From Opitutia bacterium (lineage in GTDB: Bacteria > Verrucomicrobiota > Verrucomicrobiia > Opitutales > Opitutaceae): a DNA stretch of 64,000 bases. The notes below the pieces were generated by a model. The model was not told where the DNA came from, ran no database searches, and saw nothing but the letters and a program-made list of their open reading frames with translations. Both the position numbers and the translations under genes were made by a program. The DNA lies in contig JACRHT010000011.1 of assembly GCA_016217545.1 (NCBI GenBank), positions 124,001-188,000 of the forward strand, read 5' to 3'. Below, one piece after another: positions 16,078 to 26,233 of the stretch (position 1 is the stretch's first letter; each line of letters opens with the position of its first letter).

Positions 16078-19071
16078 TCAGGCGCCGTGGCAGTTCTTGA
16101 ATTTCTTGCCGGAGCCGCAGGGGCACGGGTCGTTGCGGCCGACCTTCGGCGCCTCGCGGCGGATCGTGATCGCGGGGAGCTTGATCTCCTGCTCGGCCGC
16201 GGGCGCGGCGGGCGCTTCGGTCGCGCCGGACGTGGTCACGGTGGTCTGCGTGGCAGCGGCGAGCGCGGTGGGCGCGGCGGCCGGGCCCTGCATGCGCGCG
16301 GAGCGGGCGAGAATGGCGAAAAGGTTTTCGAACGCCTCGCGGTTCGTGGCCGAACGGAAGAGCGACGTGCAAATTTGCAGGCGCACGTTGTTCATCAGCT
16401 CCTCGAAGAAGCGGAACGCCTCGCTCTTGTATTCGGAGAGCGGGTCCTTCTGGCCGTAGCTGCGCAGGCCGATGGAACGGCGGAGTTCTTCCATCTCGGT
16501 CAGATGCTCCTGCCAGTGGTGATCGATGGCGTTGATGACCACGTAGCGCTCGAGGCCGCCGAGCGACTCGGGATCCTCGACGGATTCCTTCAGCGCGTAG
16601 GCCTGGCGGATGCGTTCGACGAGCTTCTTGAGCAGCACCTCGGCGTCGCGCTCGGGCTCGAGCTCGGCAACCTTGGCGCTGATCGGGAAATGCGAATTCA
16701 GCCAGCCGACGAGGCTCTCGATGTTCGCGGAAGTCGGGCCGCCCTTTTCGCCGAAGCCGGCGGTCTCGAGGCGCGAGGCCAACTCCTCCTCGATCATCTC
16801 GAAGATCACGTCCTTGGCGCGCTCGGCGTGGAGGGCGCCGTTGCGGATGCCGTAGATGACTTCGCGCTGCTTGTTGAGCACGTCGTCGTATTGGAGCAGG
16901 CGCTTGCGGATGGAGAAGTTTTGCTGCTCGACCTTCTTCTGCGCGGACTCGATGGAGCGGTTGAGCCACGGGTGCTCGAGCTCTTCGCCCTCCTGCATGG
17001 AGCCTTCCATGATCTTCGAGGCGAGATTGCCCTGAAGGAAGAGGCGCATCAGGTCGTCTTCGAGCGAGAGGAAGAACTTCGTCATGCCCGGATCGCCCTG
17101 ACGCGAGCAACGGCCGCGCAACTGACGGTCGATGCGGCGCGACTCATGGCGCTCAGTGCCGACGACGAAGAGGCCGCCGAGTTCGCGGACGCCTTCGCCG
17201 AGTTTGATGTCGGTGCCGCGGCCCGCCATGTTGGTGGCGATGGTGACGGAGCCGCGCTGGCCGGCGCGGGAGACGATTTCGGCTTCCTGTTGGTGGAACT
17301 TGGCGTTCAGCACCGTGTGGATGACGCCGGCGCGCTTGAGCATGCGCGAGAGGACTTCGGATTGCTCGACGGTGACGGTGCCGACAAGCACGGGCTGGCC
17401 GCGCGTGCTGGCTTCCTGGATCGTCTTCACGACCGCGTTGTATTTGTCGCGGCGGGTTTTGAAGATGGAGTCGTTCTTGTCGACGCGGATGCAGGGCTTG
17501 TTCGTCGGGATCTGCGTGACGGCGAGCTTGTAGATCTCGTGGAACTCGGTCGCCTCGGTCTCGGCGGTGCCGGTCATGCCCGCGAGCTTCTCATACATGC
17601 GGAAGTAGTTCTGGATCGTGACCGTCGCGTAGGTGCGCGTCTCGCGCTCGATGGTCACGCCTTCCTTCGCCTCGACGGCTTGGTGCAAGCCGTCCGACCA
17701 GCGGCGGCCCGGCATGACGCGGCCGGTGTTCTCGTCGACGATGAGGACCTTGCCGTCCTGGATGACGTATTCGACGTCGCGCTCGTAGAGCGAGTAGGCG
17801 CGGAGCAGTTGCGAGATCGCGTGGATGTCCTCGGAAACGACTTCGTAACGCGACTGGAGCTCGCGCTTGGCGGCCTCCTTTTCCTCGGGCGTCTTGGTGG
17901 CGTCCTTTTCGAAGTCGCTGAAATGCGTCGCGAGGTCAGGCAGCACGAACGCATCCGGATCGTCCGGACGGAGCTTCAGGCGGCCGAGTTCGGTGAGGTC
18001 GGCCTGGTGGTTCTTCTCGTCGATGACGTAGAGGAGCTCTTCCTTGAGCTTGTAGAGTTCCTCCTTCTGGAAGTCCGAGTGCATCTCGACGTCGGTTTTG
18101 TCGAGGAGCTTGCGCCACTCCGGGTTCTCCATGAGGCGCAGCAGCTGCTTGTTCTTCGGCATGCCGAGCTTCACCTGGAGCATCTTCATCGCCGCGGCCT
18201 GCTTGTCGTCAGGCGTGGCGTCCTTCTTCTCGAGCAGGTCGGTGGCTTCCTTGACGAAGCGGTTGACCATGCGGAGCTGGTCGTTGACGAGCGAGGCGAC
18301 CGGCGGCTTGAGGCGTGTGAAGGGTTGCTCGCGCTCAATGGGCGCCGGGCCGGAGATGATCAGCGGCGTGCGCGCCTCGTCGACGAGGATCGAGTCGATT
18401 TCGTCCACGATGCAATACCAGTGGTCGCGCTGGACCTGGTCCTCCTTGCGCGTGGCCATGCCGTTATCGCGGAGGTAATCGAAGCCGAACTCCGACGCCG
18501 TGCCGTAGGTGATGTCGCGCTGATACATCTCGCGCCGCAGGTCGGACGGCATCTGTTGCTGGATGCAGCCGACGGTGAGACCGAGGAACTGGTAGAGATG
18601 GCCCATCCACTCGGAGTCGCGGCGGGCGAGGTAGTCGTTGACCGTGACGAGCTGGGAGTTCTTGCCGACGAGGGCGTTGAGGTAGAGCGGGAGCGTGGCG
18701 ACGAGGGTTTTGCCTTCGCCGGTGGCCATTTCCGCGATGCGGCCTTCGTGCAGCGTGATGCCGCCGATGAGCTGGACGTCGAAATGCACCATGTCCCACG
18801 TCAACTCGTGGTCGCACACGATGACCTTCTGGCCGCAGAGGCGACGCGCGGCACTCTTCACGGCGGCGAAGGCCTCGGGCAGGATCTGGTCGAGCGTCTC
18901 GCCGTTCTTCAGGCGGTTGCGGAACTCGTCGGTCTTGGCGCGGAGCTGCTCGTCGCTCAGCGACTGGTAGCTCTTTTCAATCTCGTTGATGCGCGCGACG
19001 ATCGGGCGGCACTTCTCGACGTATTTGCGATGGTGACGGCCGGCGAAACTTTTGAAGAGGAAATCGAACAT
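16078..19071 (-). CDS. secA: Preprotein translocase ATPase SecA
   Basis: Motor ATPase driving post-translational export through SecYEG. The 997-residue protein has Walker A in MATGEGKT (about 115-122), the DEAD-like [36 protein letters not shown] and [13 protein letters not shown] motifs. A helical wing/scaffold follows, and the C-terminal zinc-binding SEC-C tail is [19 protein letters not shown]. It is about 100 residues longer than E. coli SecA. The extra length includes a charged insertion roughly 250-400 residues in (around [22 protein letters not shown]). secY is present at 59217-60716. Confidence 0.97.
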   Translation of the reverse strand: MFDFLFKSFAGRHHRKYVEKCRPIVARINEIEKSYQSLSDEQLRAKTDEFRNRLKNGETLDQILPEAFAAVKSAARRLCGQKVIVCDHELTWDMVHFDVQLIGGITLHEGRIAEMATGEGKTLVATLPLYLNALVGKNSQLVTVNDYLARRDSEWMGHLYQFLGLTVGCIQQQMPSDLRREMYQRDITYGTASEFGFDYLRDNGMATRKEDQVQRDHWYCIVDEIDSILVDEARTPLIISGPAPIEREQPFTRLKPPVASLVNDQLRMVNRFVKEATDLLEKKDATPDDKQAAAMKMLQVKLGMPKNKQLLRLMENPEWRKLLDKTDVEMHSDFQKEELYKLKEELLYVIDEKNHQADLTELGRLKLRPDDPDAFVLPDLATHFSDFEKDATKTPEEKEAAKRELQSRYEVVSEDIHAISQLLRAYSLYERDVEYVIQDGKVLIVDENTGRVMPGRRWSDGLHQAVEAKEGVTIERETRTYATVTIQNYFRMYEKLAGMTGTAETEATEFHEIYKLAVTQIPTNKPCIRVDKNDSIFKTRRDKYNAVVKTIQEASTRGQPVLVGTVTVEQSEVLSRMLKRAGVIHTVLNAKFHQQEAEIVSRAGQRGSVTIATNMAGRGTDIKLGEGVRELGGLFVVGTERHESRRIDRQLRGRCSRQGDPGMTKFFLSLEDDLMRLFLQGNLASKIMEGSMQEGEELEHPWLNRSIESAQKKVEQQNFSIRKRLLQYDDVLNKQREVIYGIRNGALHAERAKDVIFEMIEEELASRLETAGFGEKGGPTSANIESLVGWLNSHFPISAKVAELEPERDAEVLLKKLVERIRQAYALKESVEDPESLGGLERYVVINAIDHHWQEHLTEMEELRRSIGLRSYGQKDPLSEYKSEAFRFFEELMNNVRLQICTSLFRSATNREAFENLFAILARSARMQGPAAAPTALAAATQTTVTTSGATEAPAAPAAEQEIKLPAITIRREAPKVGRNDPCPCGSGKKFKNCHGA

Positions 19072-19168
19072 GAAAGGCGAAAACGATTAGTCCCGCCTCG
19101 CGGGTTGGCAAATGACAAATCATCGCCCCGCCGCGCGCAACTTGTTGCGCCTCAGGGCAAGTCCACGC

Positions 19169-20056
19169 TCACCCGCCCGCCGGCTCCGGCTCGACCGTCA
19201 CGCCCACGCGCGGCGGCGGCGGAGCGGCGCCGGTGAACACGCCGCGCGTCGGACTCACGTCGCCGTAATCGCGGCCGCGCGCCACGACGATATGGCCCGC
19301 GCCGACGAAGCACGAATTCGTCGGATCGTAGTCGACCCACCCGAAGTCCGGCACGAACACCGAAACCCACGCGTGCATCGCGTCCGCCCCGCGCAGGCGT
19401 GGTTTGCCCGGCGGCGGATTCGTCAGCAAGTAGCCGCTCACGTAGGCCGCTGGCACGCCGTGCTGGCGCACGCAGCTGAGGAACAGGTGCGTGAAGTCCT
19501 GGCAAACGCCGCGCTTCGTCGCGAGCACGTCGGCGAGCGGCGTGCTCACGTCGGTCGCGGTCGCATCAAACGTGAACGTCTCCGCGAAACGCCGGCCGAG
19601 CCGCTCGATCCACTCCATCAACGGCAGTTCCGGCGGGCCGAGATCGGCCGCGAGTTCCGCCGCCGCCGGCAAAAACGGCACGTGCGCCGTCGCGTGCCGG
19701 TATTGCTCGAGCGCGAAACCCGCGCCGGCCACCAGCGCGTCGGTGCGCGCCCGCGCCTGTGCGATCGGCGGCGTCAGGCCTGCGAGCGGGAGCGCTGGCT
19801 CGTCGCGCCGCACGACGCTGCGGCACGTGATCGCGAGCGCGAGATGCGGCTCGCGCACGGAGAAAAAATGCCGGCGATTGCCGAAAAAATCGTCGCGGTG
19901 CGTCAGGTCCGGCGCGCCGGGCTCGATTTGCAGCTGGAAGTCGAGGCACTCCTGCGCGGGCTCGGCGCGCGGGTGCAGTTGCAGCATCTGCCACGCGGCG
20001 CCAGCGGTTGCGGCGTGCGTGTAAACGGTTTCGTGCGTGACGCGGTAGGTGGGCAT
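19169..20056 (-). CDS. Transglutaminase-like protein with N-terminal beta domain
   Basis: A 295-residue protein with an N-terminal bacterial transglutaminase-like beta domain (MPTYRVTHETVYTHAATAG) and a papain-like transglutaminase core. The catalytic triad is Cys185 in RGVCQDFTHLF, His228 in AMHAWVSVFVP and Asp244 in WVDYDPTNS. The VARGRDYGDVSPTRGVFTG tail is typical of the COG1305 proteins encoded beside alpha-E/ATP-grasp genes. It starts 3 bases after the fusion gene upstream, so the two are one transcript. Such proteins may act as peptidases or amide-bond-forming enzymes; the substrate is unknown. Confidence 0.88.
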   Translation of the reverse strand: MPTYRVTHETVYTHAATAGAAWQMLQLHPRAEPAQECLDFQLQIEPGAPDLTHRDDFFGNRRHFFSVREPHLALAITCRSVVRRDEPALPLAGLTPPIAQARARTDALVAGAGFALEQYRHATAHVPFLPAAAELAADLGPPELPLMEWIERLGRRFAETFTFDATATDVSTPLADVLATKRGVCQDFTHLFLSCVRQHGVPAAYVSGYLLTNPPPGKPRLRGADAMHAWVSVFVPDFGWVDYDPTNSCFVGAGHIVVARGRDYGDVSPTRGVFTGAAPPPPRVGVTVEPEPAGG

Positions 20057-20059
20057 CGT

Positions 20060-22522
20060 TCAACGCAGCGCGGTGTGCGCGAAATAGATTTCGGCGAGCC
20101 GCTCGCTGAGCGTCCCGAGGCTGGATTGCAGCTCCGCGGCAACGGCGGACGCGCGCGCGGGATCGGCCGCAAGGCCGTTCGCCTCGGCGAGCCGCACCGC
20201 GCTCTGCAGGCGGAACGCGAGCGCGCGCAACGCATCGACCGCGCGCGGTGCGAAGTCCGCGGGCAGCTCGCGCAGGTGCTCGTAGATGCGCTCGGCTTGG
20301 AAGCGGAAGCTGCGCGGGTTCGCCTCGGAGAGCAGCAGCCAGTCGAGCGCGCCGCTGGTGTCGAGCTGGCCGTGGTAGGCGCTGCGGTAGGTGAAAAGCG
20401 AGTCGGCGAGGTGGAGCGCGCTCTGCAGGCGAAACTCGGTCGTGGGCGCGCCGACCGACGGGAAGAGCAGCACGCGGACGAGTTGCAGCGTTTGCTGGCC
20501 GCGTTCGACGCGCCGGCCGAGATCGAGGAAGCGCCACGCGGTGTCACGCGGCATCGCCTCGTTCGAGAGACTCTCGGCGGCGGAAAGTTGCTGGCGCAAC
20601 GCGGCGCACGCGGCGGCGTCGGTCGAGACGCGGCGCTGCCGGAGCTGACGGAGCAGCTGCCAGCCTTCGTGCGGCAGGTGCGCCTTCAGTTGTTCGAGCA
20701 AGCGCACGAGATTGCCGAGATTCGCCGCGAGGCCGCCGAGGTGCGCGGAATTGGCGCCGGCCTCCTTCAGCTGCGCGGCTTGGGCCGCGAGCGGGACGTC
20801 GTCCGTCCACGGCACATCCAGCGCCCACGCGAGCAGGCGCAGGGCGTCGGCCGGCACGGAGGAATCGAGGTGCGCGATCTCGTCGTGCAGCAGCGCGTCG
20901 ATTTTCTCGAACTTGCGCGCGAGCTGGCTGCAGCGCTCGAGGTAGCGGCCAAGCCAGAAGAGATCGTTCGCGCGGCGGCTGGGCGTCGCGGCGGGATTGC
21001 GCAGGCTGTCGGCCGGCCGCGATGTGACGAAGGCCGGCAGCGGCGTCGGCGCGCCGTCGTGCAGCACCCAGGTGTCCTTGCTCACGCTGCCTTGCTGGAG
21101 CGAGACGATCATGTCCTCGCCGCGCGGGTTGCAGCGGGTGAGTCCGCCGGGCAACACGACGTAGTCGCCGTCGTGCCACGTGACGAACAGACGGAGCAAA
21201 AACGGCATCGGGCGCAGGCGGCCTTCGTGCCAGCCGGGGGTCGTGCCGTGAAAGACGCGTTCCTGCGCGCACCAAGCGGTGGGCTCAGCGCGGATATGCT
21301 CCGCGAGCGCGGCGCGGCCGGCCTTGCCCATCCACGCGCCGTAGCGCGGCGGCGCAGAGTCGCGCGTGCGAAACGTGGGCTTCACGACGAGATCGTCGAG
21401 GTGCTCCAACACGTAGTCGCGCGCGCCGGGTTGCCCGCACCACCACGTCGCGACGTTGGGCAACAGCATTTCCTCGCCGAGAATCTGCCGGCAAAGCGGA
21501 CGCAGGAACGCGAGCACGCCCGGCGACTCCAGCGCGCGCGCGCCGGGGAGATTCGCGAGTCCGACGCCACCGGCGTGCGCCGCCTGCAACAAGCCGGGCA
21601 CGCCGAGCAGCGAGTGCGCGTCGAGTTCGAGCGGATCACAGAACTCGGAGTCGAGGCGGCGCAGCACGACATCGGCGCGCTTCAAGCCGCCGACCGTGCG
21701 CAGAAAAACGCGACCGTCGCGCGTGGTGAGGTCTTCGCCTTCGACGAGCGTGTAGCCGAGGTAGCGCGCGAGATAGGCTTGCTCGTGGTAGGTTTCGTTC
21801 GCCGGGCCGGGCGAGAGCAGGACGACGCGCGGCTCCGCCTGCTTTTCGGGCGCGAGCGACTCGAGCGAGGCGCGGTAGTCCTTGAAGAACTGAAACAGGC
21901 GGTGCACCGGCGCGCGGTGGAAAACCTCGGGCAAACCCTGGCGCGTGATGATGCGATTCTGCAGCGAGTAGCCGAGGCCGGATGGCGCATCGAGGCGGTC
22001 ATCGATCACCCACCAGCGTCCGTCGGGCGAGCGCGCGAGGTCGACGGCGTAAGAGTGGAGAAACACGCCGCCGCGCGCGCCGAGTCCCGCGCACGCGCGG
22101 AGGAAATGCGGGTTGGCCATCGCGAGCGCCGCCGGCAGCCGGCCTTCGCGCAACACGCGCTGTTCGCCGTAGAGATCAAGCAGCAGCTCGTTGAACAGAT
22201 GCGCGCGCTGCCGCAGTCCGCGCGTGAGCGCCGCCCAATCACCCGGTTCGAGGATGAGCGGCATGGCGTCGAGCGGCCACGTCTGCGCGCCGGCGCGCTC
22301 GCCGCGATAGACGTTCATGCTCACGTCCTGTTCGATGATGGCGCGGTGACACGCAGCGTCGGCCGCCGCGAGCGCCTTGGCCGGGTCCGGTCCGAGCAGG
22401 TCGAAAAACTGCGCCCAACCGGGACGCAAATTGCCGGCGGCGTCCACGCACTCGTCGTAGCGTTGCCCCTTGGCGGCGTAGCCAAGCGGAGCGGGACGGG
22501 CGGACTTGGCGGACGTGGGCAT
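20060..22522 (-). CDS. Fusion of circularly permuted ATP-grasp and alpha-E (DUF403) domains
   Basis: An 820-residue two-domain protein. Residues about 1-475 form a circularly permuted ATP-grasp ligase domain (VSMNVYRGERAGAQTWPLDAMPLIL, WWVIDDRLDAPSGLGYSLQNR, RVVLLSPGPANETYHEQAYLARYLG, LDDLVVKPTFR, YVVLPGGLTRCNPRG). Residues about 485-820 form an alpha-E helical domain (NDLFWLGRYLERCSQLARKFEKIDALL, RFLDLGRRVERGQQTLQLVRVLL). The cassette at 26234-28873 encodes the same two domains as separate genes. ATP-grasp ligases form amide bonds, so a peptide-ligase role is predicted but unproven. The ATG at 22522 is chosen over an upstream TTG. Confidence 0.88.
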   Translation of the reverse strand: MPTSAKSARPAPLGYAAKGQRYDECVDAAGNLRPGWAQFFDLLGPDPAKALAAADAACHRAIIEQDVSMNVYRGERAGAQTWPLDAMPLILEPGDWAALTRGLRQRAHLFNELLLDLYGEQRVLREGRLPAALAMANPHFLRACAGLGARGGVFLHSYAVDLARSPDGRWWVIDDRLDAPSGLGYSLQNRIITRQGLPEVFHRAPVHRLFQFFKDYRASLESLAPEKQAEPRVVLLSPGPANETYHEQAYLARYLGYTLVEGEDLTTRDGRVFLRTVGGLKRADVVLRRLDSEFCDPLELDAHSLLGVPGLLQAAHAGGVGLANLPGARALESPGVLAFLRPLCRQILGEEMLLPNVATWWCGQPGARDYVLEHLDDLVVKPTFRTRDSAPPRYGAWMGKAGRAALAEHIRAEPTAWCAQERVFHGTTPGWHEGRLRPMPFLLRLFVTWHDGDYVVLPGGLTRCNPRGEDMIVSLQQGSVSKDTWVLHDGAPTPLPAFVTSRPADSLRNPAATPSRRANDLFWLGRYLERCSQLARKFEKIDALLHDEIAHLDSSVPADALRLLAWALDVPWTDDVPLAAQAAQLKEAGANSAHLGGLAANLGNLVRLLEQLKAHLPHEGWQLLRQLRQRRVSTDAAACAALRQQLSAAESLSNEAMPRDTAWRFLDLGRRVERGQQTLQLVRVLLFPSVGAPTTEFRLQSALHLADSLFTYRSAYHGQLDTSGALDWLLLSEANPRSFRFQAERIYEHLRELPADFAPRAVDALRALAFRLQSAVRLAEANGLAADPARASAVAAELQSSLGTLSERLAEIYFAHTALR

Positions 22523-22578
22523 CGAGGCGGGAAGAATCCCGTTGGAGTGCGGCCGGCGCAAGCGGCGAGTGGTGCGTG

Positions 22579-22650
22579 GTAGGGCGCGACCGCCGGGCGC
22601 GCCGCGTGAGCGGCATCACGTTCTCGGCGGGCCCAGCGGTCCCGCCCTAC
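22579..22650. repeat. Inverted pair of GTAG-footed palindromes (family C)
   Basis: Two 25-base units in opposite orientation, 22579-22603 (+) and 22626-22650 (-), separated by 22 bases. Each has GTAG, a 6-bp stem and a 9-base loop starting ACCGC. The stems are GGCGCG/CGCGCC in one and GGCGGG/CCCGCC in the other, a compensated change. The pair fills the gap between the DUF2126 gene (ends 22652) and the fusion gene (starts 22522). Confidence 0.8.
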
Positions 22651-22651
22651 C

Positions 22652-25600
22652 TCACGGATCGCGCAGGTCGAGTGTGTGGGGCGATTCGGGTTTGCCGGTA
22701 GGCGGGAGCTTCGCTCGGACGCCACCGGGCGTGTGGCCGTGCGCGAAGAAGCGCGCGAGGCGGCGGCTCTCGGCTTCGTAGGAGTTGACGGGGAAGGTCA
22801 CGTAATTGCGTCCGCCCGGATGCGCCACGTGATACGTGCAACCGCCGAGCGCGCGCGCGTTCCAGGTGTCGACGACGTCGAAGACGAGCGGCGTATGCAC
22901 GCCGATGGTGGGCTGCAGGCATTGCGGCGGCTGCCACGCGCGATAGCGCACGCCGCCGACGCCCTCGCCGTTCGTGCCGGTCGGATGCAGCGGCACGCGG
23001 TGGCCGTTGGCGATGACGACGAAGCGGTCGCCGGCGAGGCCGCGGACCTTGACCTGCAGGCGCTCGAGCGAGCTGTCGACGTAGCGCACCGTGCCGCCGC
23101 CACCTGGCTCCTCGCCGAGCACGTGCCACGGTTCGAGCGCGGTGCGGAGTTCGACGTGGAGGTCGCGCACCGCAAAGTCGCCGATGCGCGGGAAACGAAA
23201 CTCAAAGTGCGGCGCGAACCATTCCGTCTCGAACCCGTAGCCGCTCGCCTGCAAATCGCGCACGACGTCGGCGAAGTCCGTCTGGCAATGGTGCGGCAGC
23301 ATCCAGCGGTCGTGGATGTCAGTGCCCCAGCGCACGAGGCCGTTGCGGTAGGGCTCGCGCCAGAATTTCGCGACGAGGCCGCGCAAGAGGAGGTGTTGCG
23401 CGAGACTCATGCGCGCGTGCGGCGGCATTTCGAAGGCGCGGAGCTCGACGAGGCCGAGGCGGCCGGCCGAGCCGTCGGGCGAGAAGAGTTTGTCGATGCT
23501 GAACTCCGCGCGGTGCGTGTTGCCGGTCGCGTCGATCAGGAGATTGCGGAAAAGGCGATCGACGAGCCACGGCGGGCAATGGCCCTGCGCGAGCTGGCGG
23601 TCCATTTCGCGGAAGGCGACATCGAGTTCGCGGAGCGAGTCGTGCCGCGCTTCGTCGATGCGCGGAGCCTGCGAGGTCGGACCAATGAAGAGGCTCGAGA
23701 ACAGCCAGCTGAGCGACGGGTGATTTTGCCAGTAGCTGACGAGCGAGCGCAGCAAATCGGGGCGGCGCAGGATCGGCGAATCGCCGGGCGTCTCGCCGCC
23801 AAGGATGATGTGATTGCCGCCGCCCGTGCCGGTGTGCCGGCCGTCGAGCATGAACTTCTCGGTGCCGAGCCGCGTCTGGCGCGCTTCATCGTAGAGCACA
23901 GTGGTGCGCTCGACGAGTTCGTCCCACGTTTTGCTCGGGTGAAGGTTCACCTCGATCACGCCGGGGTCGGGCGTGACGGCGAGCTTGTTGAGGCGCGGGT
24001 CCTTCGGCGGCGGCTCGCCCTCGATGATCACGGGCACGCCCATCGCGGAAACGGTGGACTCGATGCCGGCGACGAGATCGAGGTAATCCTCGGTCGTGTT
24101 CACCGGCGGCATGAAGACGTGGAGCCGGCCGTCGCGCGGCTGCACGCAGAGCGCGGTGCGGATGATCCACGGCGCGCTCTCGCCCGCGGAAGGACGGCGA
24201 GTGGGATCGAGGTCCAGCGCGGGCGCGGGCGGTTCGAGACGTTGCGCGCGCTGACCCGAACCTTGGCCGGCGAGCGACGGGGCGTTGCCGCCGAGGAGAA
24301 AGCGCTGGCGTGCGAGTTCGCCGGCGGTGACGGACGACGCCGTGGCGTGAGAGCGATAGGGAAATTCCTTCGGCAGCGCGCCCAGCGGGCCGGACGGGTC
24401 TTGTTGCCACGACCACGGAAAATCCTTTTCCGCGACCCACGGAATCGAGTCGAGCGGCAGCCGCAGGCCCATCGGCGAATCGCCGGGGAGCAACCACAGC
24501 GTGTCGTCGTCGCGCAGGAACCACGCGCCGGACATCCAGCCGGCGCGGCCGTCGACGAGCGTGCGTTTCAGCGGCAGCGCGTAGCCGACGATCGAACCGA
24601 GGCCTTCCTGGAAAATGCGCGCGATGCGCTCGCGCTCCTGCTTGTCCTTCAGGTTGGTTTGCTCGGGCGTGACGTTCGACGGCAGGCGGCGCTCTTTCCA
24701 AGTGTAGTAAAACGCGTCCTCGTAGCCGGGGATGAGGTGGTCGGGATTGACGCCGAGCGTGCGCGCGAGGCGCGACGCGAGCTCCTTGGCCTCGGGCGCG
24801 CCGTGGCCGTAGTTTTTCGATTCGTCGGCGATCAGCGAGTCGTCGCGCCAGATCGGGACGCCGTCCTTGCGCCAATACGCCGCCAGCGCCCAACGCGGCA
24901 GCGGCTCGCCGGGATACCATTTGCCCTGGCCGTAGTGGAGCAGCGCGCCGGGCGCGAATTGGCGGCGCAGGCGCTTGATCAGCTCGCCGGAGAGCAGGCG
25001 CTTCTTCGGCGAGACGGCAGTGAAGTTCCACTCCGGCCCGTCCGGGTCGTCGAGCGAGATGAACGTCGGCTCGCCGCCCATGGTGAGACGGACGTCTTGC
25101 GCGGCGAGGTCGGCGTCGATGGCGTGGCCGAGCGTTTCGATGCGCGACCATTGTGCATCGGTGTAAGGCAGCGTGACGCGCGGCGACTCGTAGATGCGCT
25201 GCACGGACATCGCGAAATCGAACTCCGTCTCGCACTCGTCCACGCCGCCGCTGATGGCCGCGGCGCTCGACGGCTCGGGCGAGCATGCGAGCGGAATGTG
25301 GCCTTCGCCCGCGAGCAGACCGGAAGTCGGATCGAGGCCGATCCAGCCCGCGCCCGGCAGGTAGACTTCGCACCACGCGTGCAGATCGGTGAAGTCGCGC
25401 TCGGTGCCGGACGGGCCGTCGAGGGACTTTTGGTCGGCTTTGAGCTGAATGAGGTAGCCCGACACGAAACGCGCCGCGAGACCGCAGTGCCGGAGCGCAT
25501 TCACCAGCAGCCAACCGGAATCGCGGCACGAGCCGGAGGCCTTTTCGAGGGTTTCCTCGGGCGTCTGGACGCCCGGCTCGAGACGGATGACGTATTTGAG

Positions 25601-26068
25601 GTCGCGCCAGAGTCGTTGGTTGAGACTGACGAGAAAATCGATCGTGCGTTGCGAGCTGAGGTCGAGCGAGGCGACCAACGCGGCAAGGCGTGGCGTGAGT
25701 TCGCTTTTCCGCAAGTAAGGCGCGAGGTCGGCAGCGACGGCGGGTTCGTAGGCAAAGGGGAATTTCTCGGCCGCGGGCTCGAGGAAAAAATCGAACGGGT
25801 TGTAGACCGACATCTCAGCCACGAGGTCGACCTCGACGGCGAACTCCGTGACCTTTTCCGGATAGACGACACGCGCGAGGTAGTTGCTGAAGGCATCCTG
25901 CTGCCAATTGAGGAAGTGCCCGGTGGGCGGCGTGAGCTTGAGCGAGTAGCTGAGCACGCGCGTGCGGCAATGCGGCGCGGGGCGCAGGCGGATGACTTGC
26001 GGGCCGAGCCCAACGGGGCGGTCGTAACGGTAACTCGTGCGGTGATGGAGGGCGACGTGTATGGCCAT
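22652..26068 (-). CDS. Large transglutaminase/DUF2126 protein
   Basis: A 1138-residue protein. Residues about 1-280 are a transglutaminase module with N-terminal beta domain (MAIHVALHHRTSYRYDRPVGLGPQVIRLRP). The triad is Cys181 in SGSCRDSGW, His230 in DLHAWCEVYLP and Asp246 in GLDPTSG. The rest is the long DUF2126 region (DVRLTMGGEPTFISLDD, YGQGKWYPGEPLPRWAL, HIILGGETPGDSPILRRPDLL, SIDKLFSPDG). This architecture is the known large partner of ATP-grasp/alpha-E cassettes. It is the first gene of the minus-strand cassette; the next gene follows after the palindrome pair at 22579-22650. Biochemical role unknown. Confidence 0.88.
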   Translation of the reverse strand: MAIHVALHHRTSYRYDRPVGLGPQVIRLRPAPHCRTRVLSYSLKLTPPTGHFLNWQQDAFSNYLARVVYPEKVTEFAVEVDLVAEMSVYNPFDFFLEPAAEKFPFAYEPAVAADLAPYLRKSELTPRLAALVASLDLSSQRTIDFLVSLNQRLWRDLKYVIRLEPGVQTPEETLEKASGSCRDSGWLLVNALRHCGLAARFVSGYLIQLKADQKSLDGPSGTERDFTDLHAWCEVYLPGAGWIGLDPTSGLLAGEGHIPLACSPEPSSAAAISGGVDECETEFDFAMSVQRIYESPRVTLPYTDAQWSRIETLGHAIDADLAAQDVRLTMGGEPTFISLDDPDGPEWNFTAVSPKKRLLSGELIKRLRRQFAPGALLHYGQGKWYPGEPLPRWALAAYWRKDGVPIWRDDSLIADESKNYGHGAPEAKELASRLARTLGVNPDHLIPGYEDAFYYTWKERRLPSNVTPEQTNLKDKQERERIARIFQEGLGSIVGYALPLKRTLVDGRAGWMSGAWFLRDDDTLWLLPGDSPMGLRLPLDSIPWVAEKDFPWSWQQDPSGPLGALPKEFPYRSHATASSVTAGELARQRFLLGGNAPSLAGQGSGQRAQRLEPPAPALDLDPTRRPSAGESAPWIIRTALCVQPRDGRLHVFMPPVNTTEDYLDLVAGIESTVSAMGVPVIIEGEPPPKDPRLNKLAVTPDPGVIEVNLHPSKTWDELVERTTVLYDEARQTRLGTEKFMLDGRHTGTGGGNHIILGGETPGDSPILRRPDLLRSLVSYWQNHPSLSWLFSSLFIGPTSQAPRIDEARHDSLRELDVAFREMDRQLAQGHCPPWLVDRLFRNLLIDATGNTHRAEFSIDKLFSPDGSAGRLGLVELRAFEMPPHARMSLAQHLLLRGLVAKFWREPYRNGLVRWGTDIHDRWMLPHHCQTDFADVVRDLQASGYGFETEWFAPHFEFRFPRIGDFAVRDLHVELRTALEPWHVLGEEPGGGGTVRYVDSSLERLQVKVRGLAGDRFVVIANGHRVPLHPTGTNGEGVGGVRYRAWQPPQCLQPTIGVHTPLVFDVVDTWNARALGGCTYHVAHPGGRNYVTFPVNSYEAESRRLARFFAHGHTPGGVRAKLPPTGKPESPHTLDLRDP

Positions 26069-26213
26069 GGGGCGGAGCTGGGGCAGACGGCCCCCTCGCC
26101 TAGCAACTGCCGGACCAGCGCCGCCGCTGTTTTACCCCGCTTTGCCGAATCCGTCGGGGCCGAAACCGGGCCCTTTTGCCGGCCGGCGAAAAATTTTTCC
26201 TCAGTTAGCACGA

Positions 26214-26225
26214 CCTATGCATAGG
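26214..26225. promoter_or_regulatory. 12-bp perfect palindrome before the plus-strand cassette
   Basis: CCTATGCATAGG lies 8 bases before the ATG at 26234. Its last bases run into AGGGG, the likely Shine-Dalgarno sequence, so a bound protein or RNA fold here could control translation or transcription of the cassette. It is a chance-prone length; the role is inferred. Confidence 0.4.
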
Positions 26226-26233
26226 GGAATTCC

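Noticed and set aside
15409-19236. A 1275-residue plus-strand open frame opposite the RAYT and secA
   Set aside because: It is an antisense shadow of secA in GC-rich DNA: repetitive Arg/Leu/Ala/Val/Asp composition, no domain, while secA on the other strand is complete and conserved.
19112-22582. A 1156-residue plus-strand open frame
   Set aside because: Antisense shadow of the transglutaminase and ATP-grasp/alpha-E fusion genes, which carry clear motifs.
22676-26224. A 1182-residue plus-strand open frame
   Set aside because: It mirrors the DUF2126 gene in the codon-position-compatible antisense frame; the composition is Arg/Ala/Val-rich with no recognisable motif.
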